From positions 217,389 to 281,388 of the forward strand of contig VXAY01007011.1 of assembly GCA_013399855.1 (NCBI GenBank): 64,000 nucleotides of DNA. Direction: 5' to 3'. A program made the translations under genes and the position numbers. Every line of letters begins with the position of its first letter. Position 1 is the stretch's first letter. The stretch is from Oxyruncus cristatus (taxonomy: Eukaryota > Chordata > Aves > Passeriformes > Cotingidae). Below, piece after piece: positions 25,510 to 37,330 of this stretch. Under the pieces are notes generated by a model. It did not search any database. It worked only from the letters and a program-made list of their open reading frames with translations, and was not told where the DNA came from.

Positions 25510-26058
25510 TTCCCTCTGTACTCAACACTGGTGATGCTTCAGCTTGAGTACTGCATCCAATTCCAGGCTCCTCGGTTCAAGAAAGACATTGAGGTGCTGT
25601 AGTGAATCCAGAGAAGGGCAACAAAGCTGGTGAATGGTCTAGAGGTTAAGTGCCATGAGGAGCTGCTGAGGGAACCGGGGCTGTTTAGCCTGAAGAACAG
25701 GAAACTCAAGGGTGACCTTATCACACTCTACAACCACCTGAATGGTGGTTGTAGCAAGGTGAGTATTGGCTTCTTCCTGAAGGCAATTAGAGATGAGAGG
25801 ACATAGCCTCAAGCTGAGCTCGGGAGGTTTGGGCTGGATGTTTCTTCATGGAGGAATTTCTCCATGGAAAGGGCTGTCAAACATCGGAACAAACTGCCCA
25901 GGGAGGTGATGGAGTCACGATCCCTGGTGGTGTTCAAGAAATGACAGGGTGTGACACTTTGTGCTGTGGTCTACTTGACGTAGTGATGATTGTCAAAGGT
26001 TGGACTCAATGATCTTTGAGGTATTTTCCAATCTACGTGATTCTGTGATTCTGTGATT
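25510..26058 (+). mobile_element. CR1: CR1 LINE fragment, complete 3' end
   Basis: A plus-strand CR1 copy of about 550 bp. It starts in the ORF2 C-terminal region (conceptual [16 protein letters not shown], then a stop) and runs through AGAAGGGCAACAAAGCTGGT and AACTGCCCAGGGAGGTGATG. It ends in the 3' untranslated block GGTTGGACTCAATGATCTTT and the terminal GATTCTGT repeat (GTGATTCTGTGATTCTGTGA). It is 5'-truncated and its frame is broken by a TAG and further stops. Near 25847-25866 there is a small palindrome not present in the usual CR1 pattern I know. It is better preserved than the 17.5-kb copy, so probably younger. Confidence 0.93.
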
Positions 26059-26059
26059 T

Positions 26060-28260
26060 TGTTATTAAACAGGTTGACACTCTGTATAAGTGCACCCTAC
26101 TCTGCCATTCAGTGCTTTCGAGGAGACCACTTGCACAAGTGTGATGTAGGAAAGGGATTTAATATCCGTGTCCTTGGGAGCAGTAAAGCAAGGGTTTACA
26201 TGAAGAGCAGTCCCTCCCTTTTTTCCCCACTGAAACCTGGCTCTCCCCTCCCCTACCCCAAAATCAGCATCTGCAGTGTACCTCCACTGAACATGTCTGT
26301 AGTATTCCCACCCATGTGTCATTTGCTGACACTAATTGAAAACAGGGACCTTGACAAAATGGTCTACATTGGGAGAAAGAAAATATTAGTGTCATTGTGA
26401 TGTTAATAGAGGATGCTATAGTTAGACTGGGAGGAAAGCAGGGGGAGAGGTTATGTGTATGCACGTCGTTCGATTTATCCATGGCACTTCCATACATTTT
26501 TCATTTATGGGAAAGAAAAATGGTCTTTTTTTTCAAATTACCTTGATAATGCCAAAAAAAGAAGAATCAGGCAAATGTTTCAGGCTTTCCACAGTTAAAA
26601 GAAAGCTGAATTGAAACTAAGGAAAAGTACAGGTTTTCTTATTTCAGCCTGTCCTTGAATCATTCTTTTAAAACACCAACTCATTATAGTCAAAAGTCCT
26701 AATTTTAAGAATGTCTCCATGGGGGATTCATCATCTCTTTGCTATTTATTTCATGAATGGTCTGGACCTTCTTTTTGATCAGCCAGGGTCTCCTGGGAAT
26801 GAACCTTGAGGTGAAGGTGGGCATACATTGTTTTTCTGCTATCGAGTTAGATTCCAAGCTGTCATAGTACATAAGAAGAAATTCCTGGAACAATCTGCCT
26901 GAGATATCCATAGGGAATACACATATGTGATTAACCCAACTGGCCACTGGGTGTGACCATTGCACCACACAAAAGCATCTGAGACTTTTCCAAAGACAGG
27001 TCTGGAAGTACTGGAGCTAGAAAAAAAACATAACCTTTTGAGGTAGGAGTAGACAACAGTAATGTCAAATAACTTTCTGTGCTCAGTTTTCATATGCTTT
27101 GTTACATAATGTAGAACCTCTCTCAAAAGTCAGACATGCAGCATTTAAAATTATAGTGTAAAAAAAATTCAGTGAAAATCACATTAGTGAGATTACCAGT
27201 GTCCCTTTTTCTTCTCCAAAGGAAAACTAACAAGTCTCTTAAAGCTGCAGGTGTTTGACTCTGTTCGCTGTTGCCACATTAATAGAATAAGCACATTCAC
27301 AGGCTGAATGGCTTAACAAGGCAGTATCCAAAACATTAGTTCTCGATCACCTGGTTTGCAGCCAAAAAGGTAATATCCACTAAGAAGAATAGAAAAAAAT
27401 AAAATCTGCAATAAATTATTGATACTTATTTTTCTTCAAGTCTGGGTTCTGTAAATATGAGACAAAAGAATTTTATCTAGAGGAACCCAGCCAGATATGT
27501 AGTTTGTGTCAGCCCCTTTCAAAGAGTTTCCCAATTTTATGTGCTATTTTACAGCATTTCCACTATTGAAAATGCCCGAAGTTTATCTTTTAGATCATAT
27601 ATACTCTTTTATATTCTCAGGGCAGGTATAGTTAGATATACACACCAATTTGCAAGATCTGTTTTCCTGACCACACTCAGATCCAGTAGTGAAACCTTTG
27701 CATATTCCCTTGAGTTAGGCTGAAGTTCAGTAGTATCAGACCCTGATCAAAGAGTCAATGGTAGAATAACACCACCTTGATCTCTGAAAAACCTGTCAGT
27801 CCTGAGATTGCTCAAGCTTACATTGGTTACAACTACCTTGACAGGCAATAACGGAACAAAAAAAAATCACCAAGAATATAACTGCACTTTGCCTTTCTTT
27901 CATCCTTGGGTTAATACCCAGTGTCCTGGTCAGTGGGTATCAACCATGATGAATGTTACAGGGTGGTTTTTACCAAAATGTGGTTTTTCCCATGCAGGAG
28001 GAATCTGAAGCTGTACTTCTGCAAAACATACAGAGCGAGGGGCTGAATTCAGATCTGCCTTTCAGATCATGTATGAATGGGAATGCCACTTCCCAGAAGC
28101 ACAAAGTACATCACTGACTTCTGACAGAATCTAATCTGTGCTGGTATTAAAGGGGAAAATACCAGTAGAGGAAGATAACCTCAGTTTCAGGATTCTCTCT
28201 GTACCTTTATGTCTGATTTTTAAAGGTATGTTTTAATAAAAAAAAAAAGTCATAACCAAC
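26060..28260. other. Non-coding stretch, no gene recognised
   Basis: Unique sequence after the CR1. Open frames reach 115 codons (26053-26400) but begin inside or beside the CR1 tail and match no family. Confidence 0.55.
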
Positions 28261-28267
28261 TGATAGT

Positions 28268-28320
28268 ACTAGTAGTAATAATAATAATATCAATAATATC
28301 AACAATATCAACAATATCAT
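28268..28320. repeat. (AAT)n / (AATATC)n simple repeat
   Basis: A run of AGT/AAT trinucleotides passes into imperfect AATATC-type hexamers (CAATAATATC, CAACAATATC, twice). On the minus strand it yields an artificial Ile/Leu-rich frame. Confidence 0.85.
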
Positions 28321-28968
28321 CTCAGTACCTAACAACTCACGCTGGAAATTATCCATACTTCTCAGACTGACTGTGTTTTTACACTGAGACATCTGGCATC
28401 TTACTGAATTTGTGATGAGCTGCCAATGTTTTAACAAGGGGCATTCAGCAAACACCACTTTGTCTATACATTTGTGCTAAACCTTAAACTAGGACTCCAT
28501 GAGTTAAGGGCTGTGGAAACTATTTATTTGTCTCCCCATTTAAACAAAAATATTTTCTCATAACCCTAGGCTAGGAAGGGGCAATTCTACTTGACAAATA
28601 AACAAAATGTTCTTGATGGAAAACTATACTCTGAAAGCAAATCTACACTGGCTATATTGCTGGCATAACGCACAGTTCAACTGCTGGGTAATTTGAATGT
28701 AAAAAGAGAGAAGGTCTTTAGAAAATTCCTCATCCTTGGTGAAATGTACTGTGTTGAAAAGGAGGGGGTGAAAGCACTCTCTTCTGAAGTATCTTTATGG
28801 TCTCAAGGGAGAATGTTCTTTATAAGACAGGAAGATTTAGCAGAATTCAGGAAGGAGAGCAAGCACCCTCAGAAGCAGAGAAAACATCTTCCCATCTTTC
28901 AGCTTGGCTATAAGGGACTCCTGACAACCCCGCAGCTGTTTCCTCAAGCACATCCTTACTGAAGAGCC

Positions 28969-29006
28969 TGTGTGTGTGTATGTGGGTGTGTGTGCGTGTG
29001 TGTGTA
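28969..29006. repeat. (TG)n microsatellite, interrupted
   Basis: About 38 nt of TG dinucleotides interrupted by TATG, GGG and CG. It can form Z-DNA in principle; no function is inferred. Confidence 0.9.
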
Positions 29007-29009
29007 AAA

Positions 29010-29970
29010 TAAATTCAAGATTTTTTTTGTCACCACAGCAAACAAGCAACAGAACCTCCTTTTGTCAACCTGTAGCATTGTTATACACTGGTCTGAGTCC
29101 CAGGTTGGGGACCAGCTGCTCTCTTCATGAGTGGCAGCACCACACAGTGTGACCACAGCCCAGAGAGGATCTCACCTACACAAGGGCAGTCCTGCTGCAG
29201 CACACAGCTACCCAGCTACGATTGCAGCTTCACAAAATAAGGTAAGAGGGAAATATGGACTGGCAAAATAACTGCTATCATATATTTTATGTGACTGAGA
29301 GAAAACTGGAACCCAAAGAGTGGCATCTGAGGTGCACCCTCTTGTCTGGTGAATCCCATCGCCCTCTCCCTGACCACGCCATCACAAGGCTCTTTATGGA
29401 CTAGGTTCAGAAGGTTCTCTCCTTATTCAGAGGCTAGTTTAGTAGTTTTCAAGGAAATTACATGCATGAATCCCATTTAATGGGTTTTGTATCTTCCAGA
29501 TACCACTACTTACTTAGTAGCTTATAAGAAAACATATACAATAGGCTGGATTTCAACAGAAAATAAAAGATTGTGTGTCTGACTGCCAGCTCTCAGGAGG
29601 TGCTCAGACTCCAGATTTTCTTTACCTGTATGTTTCAATCATTTCAACTAACTCATAGGATACCAGGGTCAAAAGCTTGGAAAAAGGGTGCAAAAAGTTG
29701 TGCTCACTGCATTTTCTCTCATCAGTTTCCATGGCACAAAATATAACAGACATTGGCAGGATTAATGTGCTAGTGATAAAGCAGTAGCCTAGAGACACAG
29801 TGATTCTGTAGTTATGCTATAGAAAATCAGAGTGTATAAAAAGATATCATCTACCAGAGACCTATTTTTGAGAACGGTTCAGTATTAGAATGGCTCGTGC
29901 ACAAGCAGTTCTTCTATCTTTTTGTTCAGTAAACTGATTTTATCTTGCCAAATATATGCCCAAAATGGAA
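29010..29970. other. Non-coding stretch, no gene recognised
   Basis: Unique sequence between the TG repeat and the A/C tract. No gene or element recognised. Confidence 0.55.
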
Positions 29971-29972
29971 GG

Positions 29973-30109
29973 TAAAAAAACCCCAAACAAACTAAAACCA
30001 CCCAAAAACAATTAAACAAACAACACACAATCACATACAAAAAATCCAAACAAATCTTTAAAACCAAAACACCCAAACCCCCCACAAATCCCAAATAAAC
30101 AAAAACCCT
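29973..30109. repeat. G-free A/C-rich low-complexity tract
   Basis: 137 consecutive plus-strand bases contain no G and few T; the tract is mostly A with runs of C (for example ACCCAAACCCCCCACAAATC). On the minus strand it is a T/G-rich stretch that gives a spurious hydrophobic 69-residue frame. It could be a decayed A/C-rich simple repeat or retroposon tail. Confidence 0.85.
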
Positions 30110-30114
30110 GACCT

Positions 30115-31645
30115 GGTTCTTCCCATTCTTTTAACATCTGTTCTATTTTGAATTGAGCTGTCTTATTTTACACCCTTCACCAGGATGTGATGGTTTTGAA
30201 CATTTTAAGGGTGGGTGTTGGGAGAGAAAACGATAATTCCAAAACAAACCTTTCAAAAAACTTTTACTCTCTGAATGATCATTCCAAATAAATTTTGAAT
30301 AGCTGCATGTAGAATCTATTCAGTACATGTCCTAATTTGGGGGAGATAAGATTTCATATCACCAGACTTTAATCTTTGAAAGACATCATTCAAATACAGA
30401 AGCTTCATATTTCATGCTGCAAATTCCGAAATATTTCCAGATGCGCTACTATGTCAGGTCCTTACAGCAAGAGTCTGTAACTTCAGGAAGGAACAAAGGT
30501 GGCAAAAAATTCTACACATCAACTCTATTTTATATGAATACATAGTATTACCCATGAATTAACATTTCAGTGCTTGAGAAGTTATTGTCTTCCCTATAAA
30601 ATGCTGTAGATGTTAAGGCTAGCATGTTAGCCATGAGATGAATAAACACACAAACCATTACAGTTAATTTCCATACAGAAAGAAAATTAGTTACCTAATG
30701 CAAGACTAAATAGCACATAAAAATCCTTTAGCCCTTTACCTTCAGAAGAAAAAGGGGGCAAACAACAGGCTGATGAGTTCACTGATTTGCAGTTAAATTT
30801 TCTGCTAGTATAGCTCCCATATAATTCTGTGAAGTTCTGTCATTGGAGAATTTCACATTGATGGAAAAGTTTTATTCAACAGAAAGAATTTATTCCTATT
30901 TCAGTCATCTGCAAGCATATAACTACAATCAGTTGAAGTGGGATCAAGTCTAAGGATAAGTGGAGGGAAACAAAATTTCACGATCCTCTATTGTCATAGG
31001 AAGATATTTCAGCCCCTAATTTTTCTGACATCCGCACATAAAGGATGAGGGATAGTGGAAGACATTTAGAAAATGTTCATCATCAGGTTTCCATCAGTCT
31101 GAAGGGAACAGAGTATATCTTGCTATGGTTGTGCCCAACCTGCAGCAAGCTGAACGCTACAGTGTTTCAAGAGAACCGTCTCCCGTAAAACACATAGGGG
31201 AAAAGAGTAAGACAATTATATTTGCAGTAGAGGCCCTTTATTATGTGTCATTTTGGTTTTGTTTTTGAAAAGAAAAAACAGAGGTTTCATCAATACTTGA
31301 GGACTGGTAGCAGTCCTCAAGCTCACACTTGGCAAAGCATTTAGTCATTCAGAAACCCCAGTTTGCAACTGATGCCATTGTCAGATGGCTGATCAGCCAT
31401 TTGGTTTCTTTCAACACGTGCTTTATTCCAAAAGTATCCTCGCAAGGTGTAGTTTCGAAGATTGCATTCCTTTTAAAACCTTTTTGTATTTTCATCTTTT
31501 CTGTAATTTGTTCATGTGTTATAAATTTCCTTTGCCATGTGTCTCAGCTGCTTCTGTTACCTTTCTCACATGGAATGACAATAAAAGAATGTAATAGCCC
31601 AGCTGAGAACATGCCGCCGATACCTACAGTAGTTTTACATTTCTC
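30115..31645. other. Non-coding stretch, no gene recognised
   Basis: AT-rich unique sequence. The largest frames (31329-31658, 109 codons; 31385-31594) overlap each other and match no known family. Confidence 0.55.
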
Positions 31646-31649
31646 TGTA

Positions 31650-31945
31650 TTGCTCTAATGTTCTACCTGCATTTCCAGCTCTCACATCACACTAAGCACA
31701 TATTTTACTGGGCTGTCTACGGTGATTCCCCACTCTTTTATTCAAGTGTTGCTCATGAATCCAGCACTTCTATAAGCATTTTGAATGTGCACTATCTTGC
31801 ATTTATCAACCCTGAAATTCAGCTGTTTCTCTTTTGATTACCTGCATATTTGTAAGGTCTCTGAATCATTCTCCTTTAATACAAACAGACATTAATATCT
31901 GCAGTATCTCTCAGTTTGATCACCTCACCATTGTTTCAGGTCAAT
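31650..31945 (-). mobile_element. Ancient CR1/L3-type LINE remnant
   Basis: The plus strand reads ATCTTGCATTTATCAACCCT, then GAAATTCAGCTGTTTCT, a GTAAGGTCTCTGAATCATTC block, and TTTGATCACCTCACCATTGT. The order corresponds to the reverse complement of old amniote CR1/L3 LINEs: TTGCACTTATCAAC, AATTTCATCTGCCATTTT, AGATCCCTCTG and GCCACCTCACTGTT blocks. It is strongly decayed, so it predates the other CR1 copies here. Confidence 0.5.
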
Positions 31946-32011
31946 TGCTTCATACAAGTCTCTAAGAAAAGAAAAATACCTGAAAATTGTGTGTGCAACT
32001 ATCTTTCTTTC

Positions 32012-32028
32012 TTTTTTTTTTTTTTTTT
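32012..32028. repeat. Poly(T) run
   Basis: A run of 17 T follows a CTTTCTTTC stretch, within generally T-rich sequence (32.0-32.09 kb). Confidence 0.9.
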
Positions 32029-32089
32029 ATCCTCTCCACTAGTTCTTTTTTCTTTCACCTTTACTTTTTTTTCACCTTTGCCCATTTAG

Positions 32090-33690
32090 GTTTAAAAAAG
32101 GTTTCCCAAATGTTTCACTGCTCCCCTTCAAAAGAGTCAAGGAAGAGAAGATCCAAGATCACAGAATAGGAAACACTTGACTCTGTATTAAATAAATCCA
32201 GCACATTACAACAATTTAAATTTTTTTCCTCTTTCATCTTATATGTCTCAGGTATTTGTGGTGTTCAGAGCTATGAGTCCTGAAGGTGCTGAGTACTTTG
32301 AATCTGATCTTTTTAAATAATAAAACTAATTATATGGTTAAGTTTATATATAAGAATGTTCGGTTACTTTGAATTTCCTACTCATCTATAACTGGGAAAA
32401 CTATGGAAAATTTAGAGCAAAATCTTTCTCTTGTTTTGGTTGAAAACTATACTATATAATGGCGATAAGTTATATAGTAAGTTTTAGGACAGAATAAACA
32501 AAAGCCTTGTAATCTATCTCACATTGTAGACAATGCAACAAAACATCTCAAAAAATAAGTCTTGAGGTATGTGATATTTGGAAATATTGTTCACTGAACT
32601 TGCCAAATGCCTTGAAATTAATTGTATTTGCACTATCACTAGTTTTGGAGAAACTTAGGGGCCTTACGAAAAGAACAAGCAAACAATTGCCCTGAGAAGG
32701 CCAGACACTTATTCCCAGAATCTGAACAACTTACACTTTTATCTCAAAGTGCACAGACCAAACCACAAATGACACTCAATTCATCTACAGCCCCACTGCC
32801 CTACTTGTTCAAACGCCACTGTATGTTACTCCAAATGAAAATAGGGTTTGCTTTAGAATCATAATAATGATCATTTATACAGCATTTTTCAACTAAGGAT
32901 GGCAGACCAACAGGACAAACTCAAAACTATTTATTGAGAAATTGCTTTACCACTATGTAATGCCACCAAAATGAAAGGTGATAGCCTTCAAACAACAGCT
33001 GGACAATTATTATCCAACATATATATTTTCTTAATTAATTTTTACCTTTTTTCTCAACTAATTTATTAGAGTAATTTTTCTTTTTGTAGCAATCAACCAG
33101 CTGCATAGCTCTGCAAATACTTCTCATAGAGTAAATCACTTGATGGATACTGATGATTTTCATAAAAACATTTACTTGGCAAATATTTTTTCAAATAATT
33201 GAGGAGCTCAGCTTTAAAAATCATGCAATAACATTGCATAGTCATATTAGACAGGCATTAAAAAAACCTTTAAGTGAAATTATAAGAAGAATTTTACACA
33301 GCAGGAAGTAATTAGCCAAATGGAAATATGGTTAAAATGGCGAGATTAAGACTTTTAACTGGTGAAAAGTTGTTCATGTTCTTTAATTGTTAGATATATG
33401 CTCTAAGATCTTGCCTTATATCTCATCAAAAGAATCTTTAACCAGGTCTATCTGTACTTCTGAAGAAACTCTGTCTTTTGAAAAGGCTTGGCTTGCACAA
33501 GACTTTAGCTGAACAAATCCCATTAACAGCAAAGAGAGTCACTCTGCTAAATCCCCCATGCCCCCGAACAGAAACAACTCTGTAAGTAATGTGCAAGTTT
33601 GTACTCCTCTGAAAATGGATATTCCTGAAATAGAAGGGAAACAGCTTCTTTTTTTTGCAGATACCTGATAATTTTTAAGTATAATGAACC
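32090..33690. other. Non-coding stretch, no gene recognised
   Basis: AT-rich unique sequence. A short inverted repeat (CTATATAA ... TTATATAG) lies near 32.45-32.48 kb. No gene or element recognised. Confidence 0.55.
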
Positions 33691-33698
33691 CTCTTGGA

Positions 33699-33846
33699 GG
33701 AGAGGGGAGGGAAGGGAAAGGAACGGAAAGGAAGGCAAGGCAAGGCATGGCAAGACAAGGCAAGGAAAGAGAAGGCAATGCAAGGGAAGGGAAGGGAAAA
33801 CTGAAAAGAGAAGGGAAGAAGGGCAAGAAAAAGGGACAAAACAGGG
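33699..33846. repeat. Purine tract, imperfect (GGGAAG/GGCAAGG)n
   Basis: About 150 bp almost entirely of A and G, made of GGGAAGGAAAGG-like and GGCAAGGCAAGG-like pieces. The 107-codon Lys/Glu/Gly-rich plus-strand frame and the Pro/Leu/Ser-rich minus-strand frames across it are by-products of the repeat. Such mirror-like purine tracts can form triplex DNA. Confidence 0.9.
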
Positions 33847-33849
33847 AAG

Positions 33850-35230
33850 CTAGATACAAAGGAAAAATAAAATTATACCAAAACAAAGGTCACCACCAAT
33901 ACCTTCTCTCAAATACACCTGCATTTTGTTTTCCAAAGGAATTCTCCAAGCTGCCTAGCCTCATCTTTTTTCTTTTGAATTTCCTTCTGGAATTGACTCT
34001 TATCTAAGCCGTTCACGCATCTCTGTTGAAATACTCAGAAACCGAGCAAGGTGTGAAGAGGAACAGAAGATTAAGCAAGGCTGCAGGAAATACTCACTTA
34101 TTCATCTTTCAAAGGCAGTAGAAAGGGAGTCGAGCACATCTTTATTCTTCTGTGAGAGGATGCTATTGTTCATCTTGTTCTAATTATGAAATTTGAACTT
34201 AAAAGGAAGAAAGAGAACACCCCTGTGACAGCGCACAGTACATATTTCCGGAAATAATTCTTATAGAGATATATGTCAACCCTATGTATCCAAGAATGAC
34301 CCAACAGTCACAAAGCAACACACAGAAATATTTGATACAATCTACAAAGCTGCACTTCTTGATCTATTTTTGTTCCAAACAGATTAGAGAACTGCATGGC
34401 AGAAGAAGAAAACACAGCTAATCTTTCATGACTGCTAGACAGTGCTGCAGAAATGTAATTGCAGAACCAGAAACTTCATGGAAAGAATGCCATGCTATTT
34501 ACCACAATTCAAAATTAATCTAATTATTCGTTAATCCTAAAGAGAATGTCCCTCTAGCACAAATAAAAAGAAAAATATAAAAATTTGGTCTCCACTAAAA
34601 ATCCATACAATTTGTAGAGTGGATCTTTTCTGAAAAAATGAACAATAATAAGGAATCACTGAGATTTTTCCACTCTGACAATCCATGGGTCTGCTAATAC
34701 TGTCATCTCCTCCTTCCATCCCTATCCAAAAAAAGCCTACTGTTAGAAAATGCAAACATTCCTTTAGGTCTAAGGCTTATAGGGAAAGAAAGGCCAATGT
34801 TGTATGAACATCTTGAGTAAGTCTGAGTTCATTGCTTTCCAAAGCACTACTCTGCAACTCTTTGATTCAGATATAAGTGGCACTTTCATCACTAGGTGAA
34901 GTGCTTGAAATGAGGAGAAATACAAAGGGGCTGGGAATGTTAGCTCAGAATAAGGTACTTCTCCTCTTCTGTCTACTAACTGACTGTGACATTGACAATT
35001 TTTCTGTAGATGTCTGAATTGGAAACAACAACATCTGTAGATTTTAAAAGCCATGAAATAAAGTTTTCATTAGCTATTGCACACTCAGCAATACCTCAGG
35101 ACACCATGCTTGTCTGGTCAGGCATTTCCAAAGTTTCCACAGATGCTGGATAGGTGGGAGTTTTTTCCTTTCTCTTTCTCTTCCCACCTCTGCACCCAAC
35201 CAGACTGGACTAAGAACTCTAACATCAGCT
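33850..35230. other. Non-coding stretch, no gene recognised
   Basis: Unique sequence without a recognised gene, RNA or mobile element. Confidence 0.55.
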
Positions 35231-35233
35231 GGG

Positions 35234-35890
35234 CTAAATAAGCAGGTCATAGATGTTATTACTTGCAGTTGAATGAAAATCAGTTTCTGATTTCTGTTCA
35301 CCAATTCCTAGCAGATTCTTAGGTGCATACTGCCCTCCAGGATTACATCTGTCTTGTTTTTGCACTGGGCTGCAACCCTTTTTATTTGCTCCTTCATTCA
35401 GAGATGTAATGTCATGCCCATGAAGAGTCAGATGCACAGAGGTGTATCCTGCTTCAATCCGGGGCTTTGTACCCTCCACTTGTGAGCATTGCACCCTCTT
35501 TTCCACAAGAATTCAGTTCACAGTAACAGAGAAGAATACAACCCTGGCTTTTAGTTTCATACAGTCAAAGCGTCTGTAGAGGAAGAGTCTTCTTCAATGA
35601 CTCTTCACCTGAAGGTTAGCAACATTAATCACCTTCTACTGACCATGTATGGCACAAGAGGAACAGTGGATAATAAACACCTCCATTGTTCTCTGTCTCC
35701 ATCTGATTCTGAATATCCTCCTCCAGAAAACCTGAATTGCAAGCTTGTTCCATCAGTCTTAGTTCAGAATCAATTTGTCTTCTACTGGGTTCATGTGATC
35801 CATATATATCTTCTTCCATAATCATCTTCTGCAGCCCCATTGAATTAGGACTTTGCCTATCAACTGTCTGAACAACACATTTTTACTCCC
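35234..35890 (-). other. Two coding-like minus-strand frames, unknown
   Basis: On the minus strand an open frame runs from about 35884 down to 35625 and contains EEDIYGSHEPSRRQIDSELR and LEEDIQNQMETENNG, charged and protein-like. About 120 bp further, a second frame (35506-35234) contains VEGTKPRIEAGYTSVHLTLH. Upstream of the first frame is a possible acceptor (GTGTTGTTCAG). I recognise neither as a family. They may be exons of an unknown gene, decayed element coding sequence, or chance. Confidence 0.2.
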
Positions 35891-36360
35891 ACAGGATAAG
35901 TTGAGATAAGTTAATTTGTTTTTCAAAAATGTGAGGCTCTATTATACCAGCTTTAGACAAAAGGTGCCTGGTAGCATTGGAGTCACTTTACAGTAGGAAC
36001 AATTTACATTTTATTGTTTAAATAAAGAAAACAACAGCACGGCAAAACTGGAAAAGAAGTTCTAATTCACTCAGTAGAATCCAAATGTGGAAGATTTTAT
36101 CTACATCTGGGTAGATAATGGTGCAACATAACTGGCTCCCTTCTATGATATGTGGGTGAAAAAATTAGCATTTTAATTGCTGCACAGCCCTTCTAACCTG
36201 TGTTTGTGCAGGACTGTAGCCCTCTTCCTAGCAGCCAGTCCTAGTTTTCCAAGTGACTGCCCTGCATGGATGTGTTGCAATATCGGGGTATGTTCAGTCT
36301 TTCAGGTCTCAGAAGAACTACTACCACAAAAAGCATGTTAGCCAAGTTACAGAGTATTTG

Positions 36361-36365
36361 GTGTA
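36361..36365. repeat. Target-site duplication, left copy
   Basis: GTGTA immediately before the LTR start TGTCGTGGG; it matches exactly the five bases after the LTR end. Confidence 0.8.
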
Positions 36366-36382
36366 TGTCGTGGGTTTACCAG

Positions 36383-36399
36383 CCCCCCCCCTCCCCCCC
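36383..36399. repeat. Poly(C) run with one T
   Basis: Eight C, one T and seven C near the start of the LTR. Confidence 0.85.
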
Positions 36400-36772
36400 G
36401 GGCTGAAAATAGTTAATTCCAGGTAGATTTCCGGAGCAAAGCCAATCACAAGTTTTAGGAATGCCTCTGGGAATTACATATTTAAGAAAAAACGGAAAAG
36501 AAACCTGTTGTGCAGAAGAAATTCCATCCCAGAGGACAGCAGAGGAGAACGAGAGATAGCAATGGAGCCTCCAAGGTCAGTGTAGCAGGAGGGGGGAGGA
36601 GAGGCCCAGGGGGGCCCCCTCTCCACCTCCAGCAGGGGAAAAGACTTAAAAACTAAAACCCCTGCCACCTGTGGAAGATTATTTGGAGTGAGGTCATGAA
36701 AGAGCCTGTGCTGGAGCAGAGGAGTGCACGGAGGAAGCTGTAACTCCGTGGGAGGCCTAAGATGAAACAGAG

Positions 36773-36902
36773 NNNNNNNNNNNNNNNNNNNNNNNNNNNN
36801 NNNNNNNNNNNNNNNNNNNNNNNNNNNNNNNNNNNNNNNNNNNNNNNNNNNNNNNNNNNNNNNNNNNNNNNNNNNNNNNNNNNNNNNNNNNNNNNNNNNN
36901 NN
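36773..36902. other. Assembly gap (130 N)
   Basis: 130 unresolved bases inside the solo LTR; the true length is unknown. Open frames spanning it are artefacts. Confidence 0.99.
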
Positions 36903-37074
36903 AACAGGGGATGGACTCAATGCCATTATCCCCTGTAACAGTGGTGAAGACCCTGGTGCAGCAAGTTGTCCCCTTGCAGTCCATGGAGGACCTCACAGGG
37001 CCCGAGTACCCCCCAGCCTCCGGTCCTGGCCCGGCAGGGAGGAGCAGGGACAGTGCTGAGGGCAACATTCAGCA

Positions 37075-37090
37075 GAGAGAGAGAGAGAGA
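37075..37090. repeat. (GA)n microsatellite in the LTR
   Basis: Eight GA dinucleotides inside the solo LTR, after a GC-rich part. Confidence 0.9.
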
Positions 37091-37324
37091 TTTCCAACTA
37101 TGGCCGATCGAAGTTGTCACCCTAGAGATAATAGAAGAAAACTTTAAAGTGCTGCAAATCTGATTTAGAGGAACTATAAACCCTGAAAGTAAAGACTTTT
37201 CTTCTCCTGGACTGATACAGGGGAGGGAGGGAGGGATAATTTTGTAAATACATAACATTTTCTTTATAATTTTACCTAGTTAGAATTGTTTTATATATTA
37301 TTCTTTAGTTTTTATCCTGCTAGT

Positions 37325-37330
37325 AATAAA
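37325..37330 (+). terminator. AATAAA polyadenylation signal of the solo LTR
   Basis: The hexamer AATAAA lies 112 nt before the LTR 3' end, in AT-rich sequence after a purine-rich GGGAGGGAGGG stretch. It is the likely poly(A) signal of the element, inferred from position and from the orientation of the LTR. Confidence 0.5.

Noticed and set aside
28207..28458. Leu/Ile-rich minus-strand frame
   Set aside because: Produced by the AAT/AATATC simple repeat.
29885..30094. 69-codon hydrophobic minus-strand frame, like a membrane peptide
   Set aside because: Produced by the G-free A/C tract read on the opposite strand.
32449..32482. CTATATAA ... TTATATAG inverted repeat as a MITE or hairpin RNA
   Set aside because: Short AT-only stem in AT-rich DNA; no target duplication or longer terminal repeats.
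33684..34007. 107-codon Lys/Glu/Gly-rich frame, and minus-strand Pro/Leu/Ser frames
   Set aside because: Direct translations of the GGGAAG-type purine repeat.
36474..37068. 150- and 103-codon minus-strand frames
   Set aside because: They run through 130 unresolved bases and lie inside an LTR.
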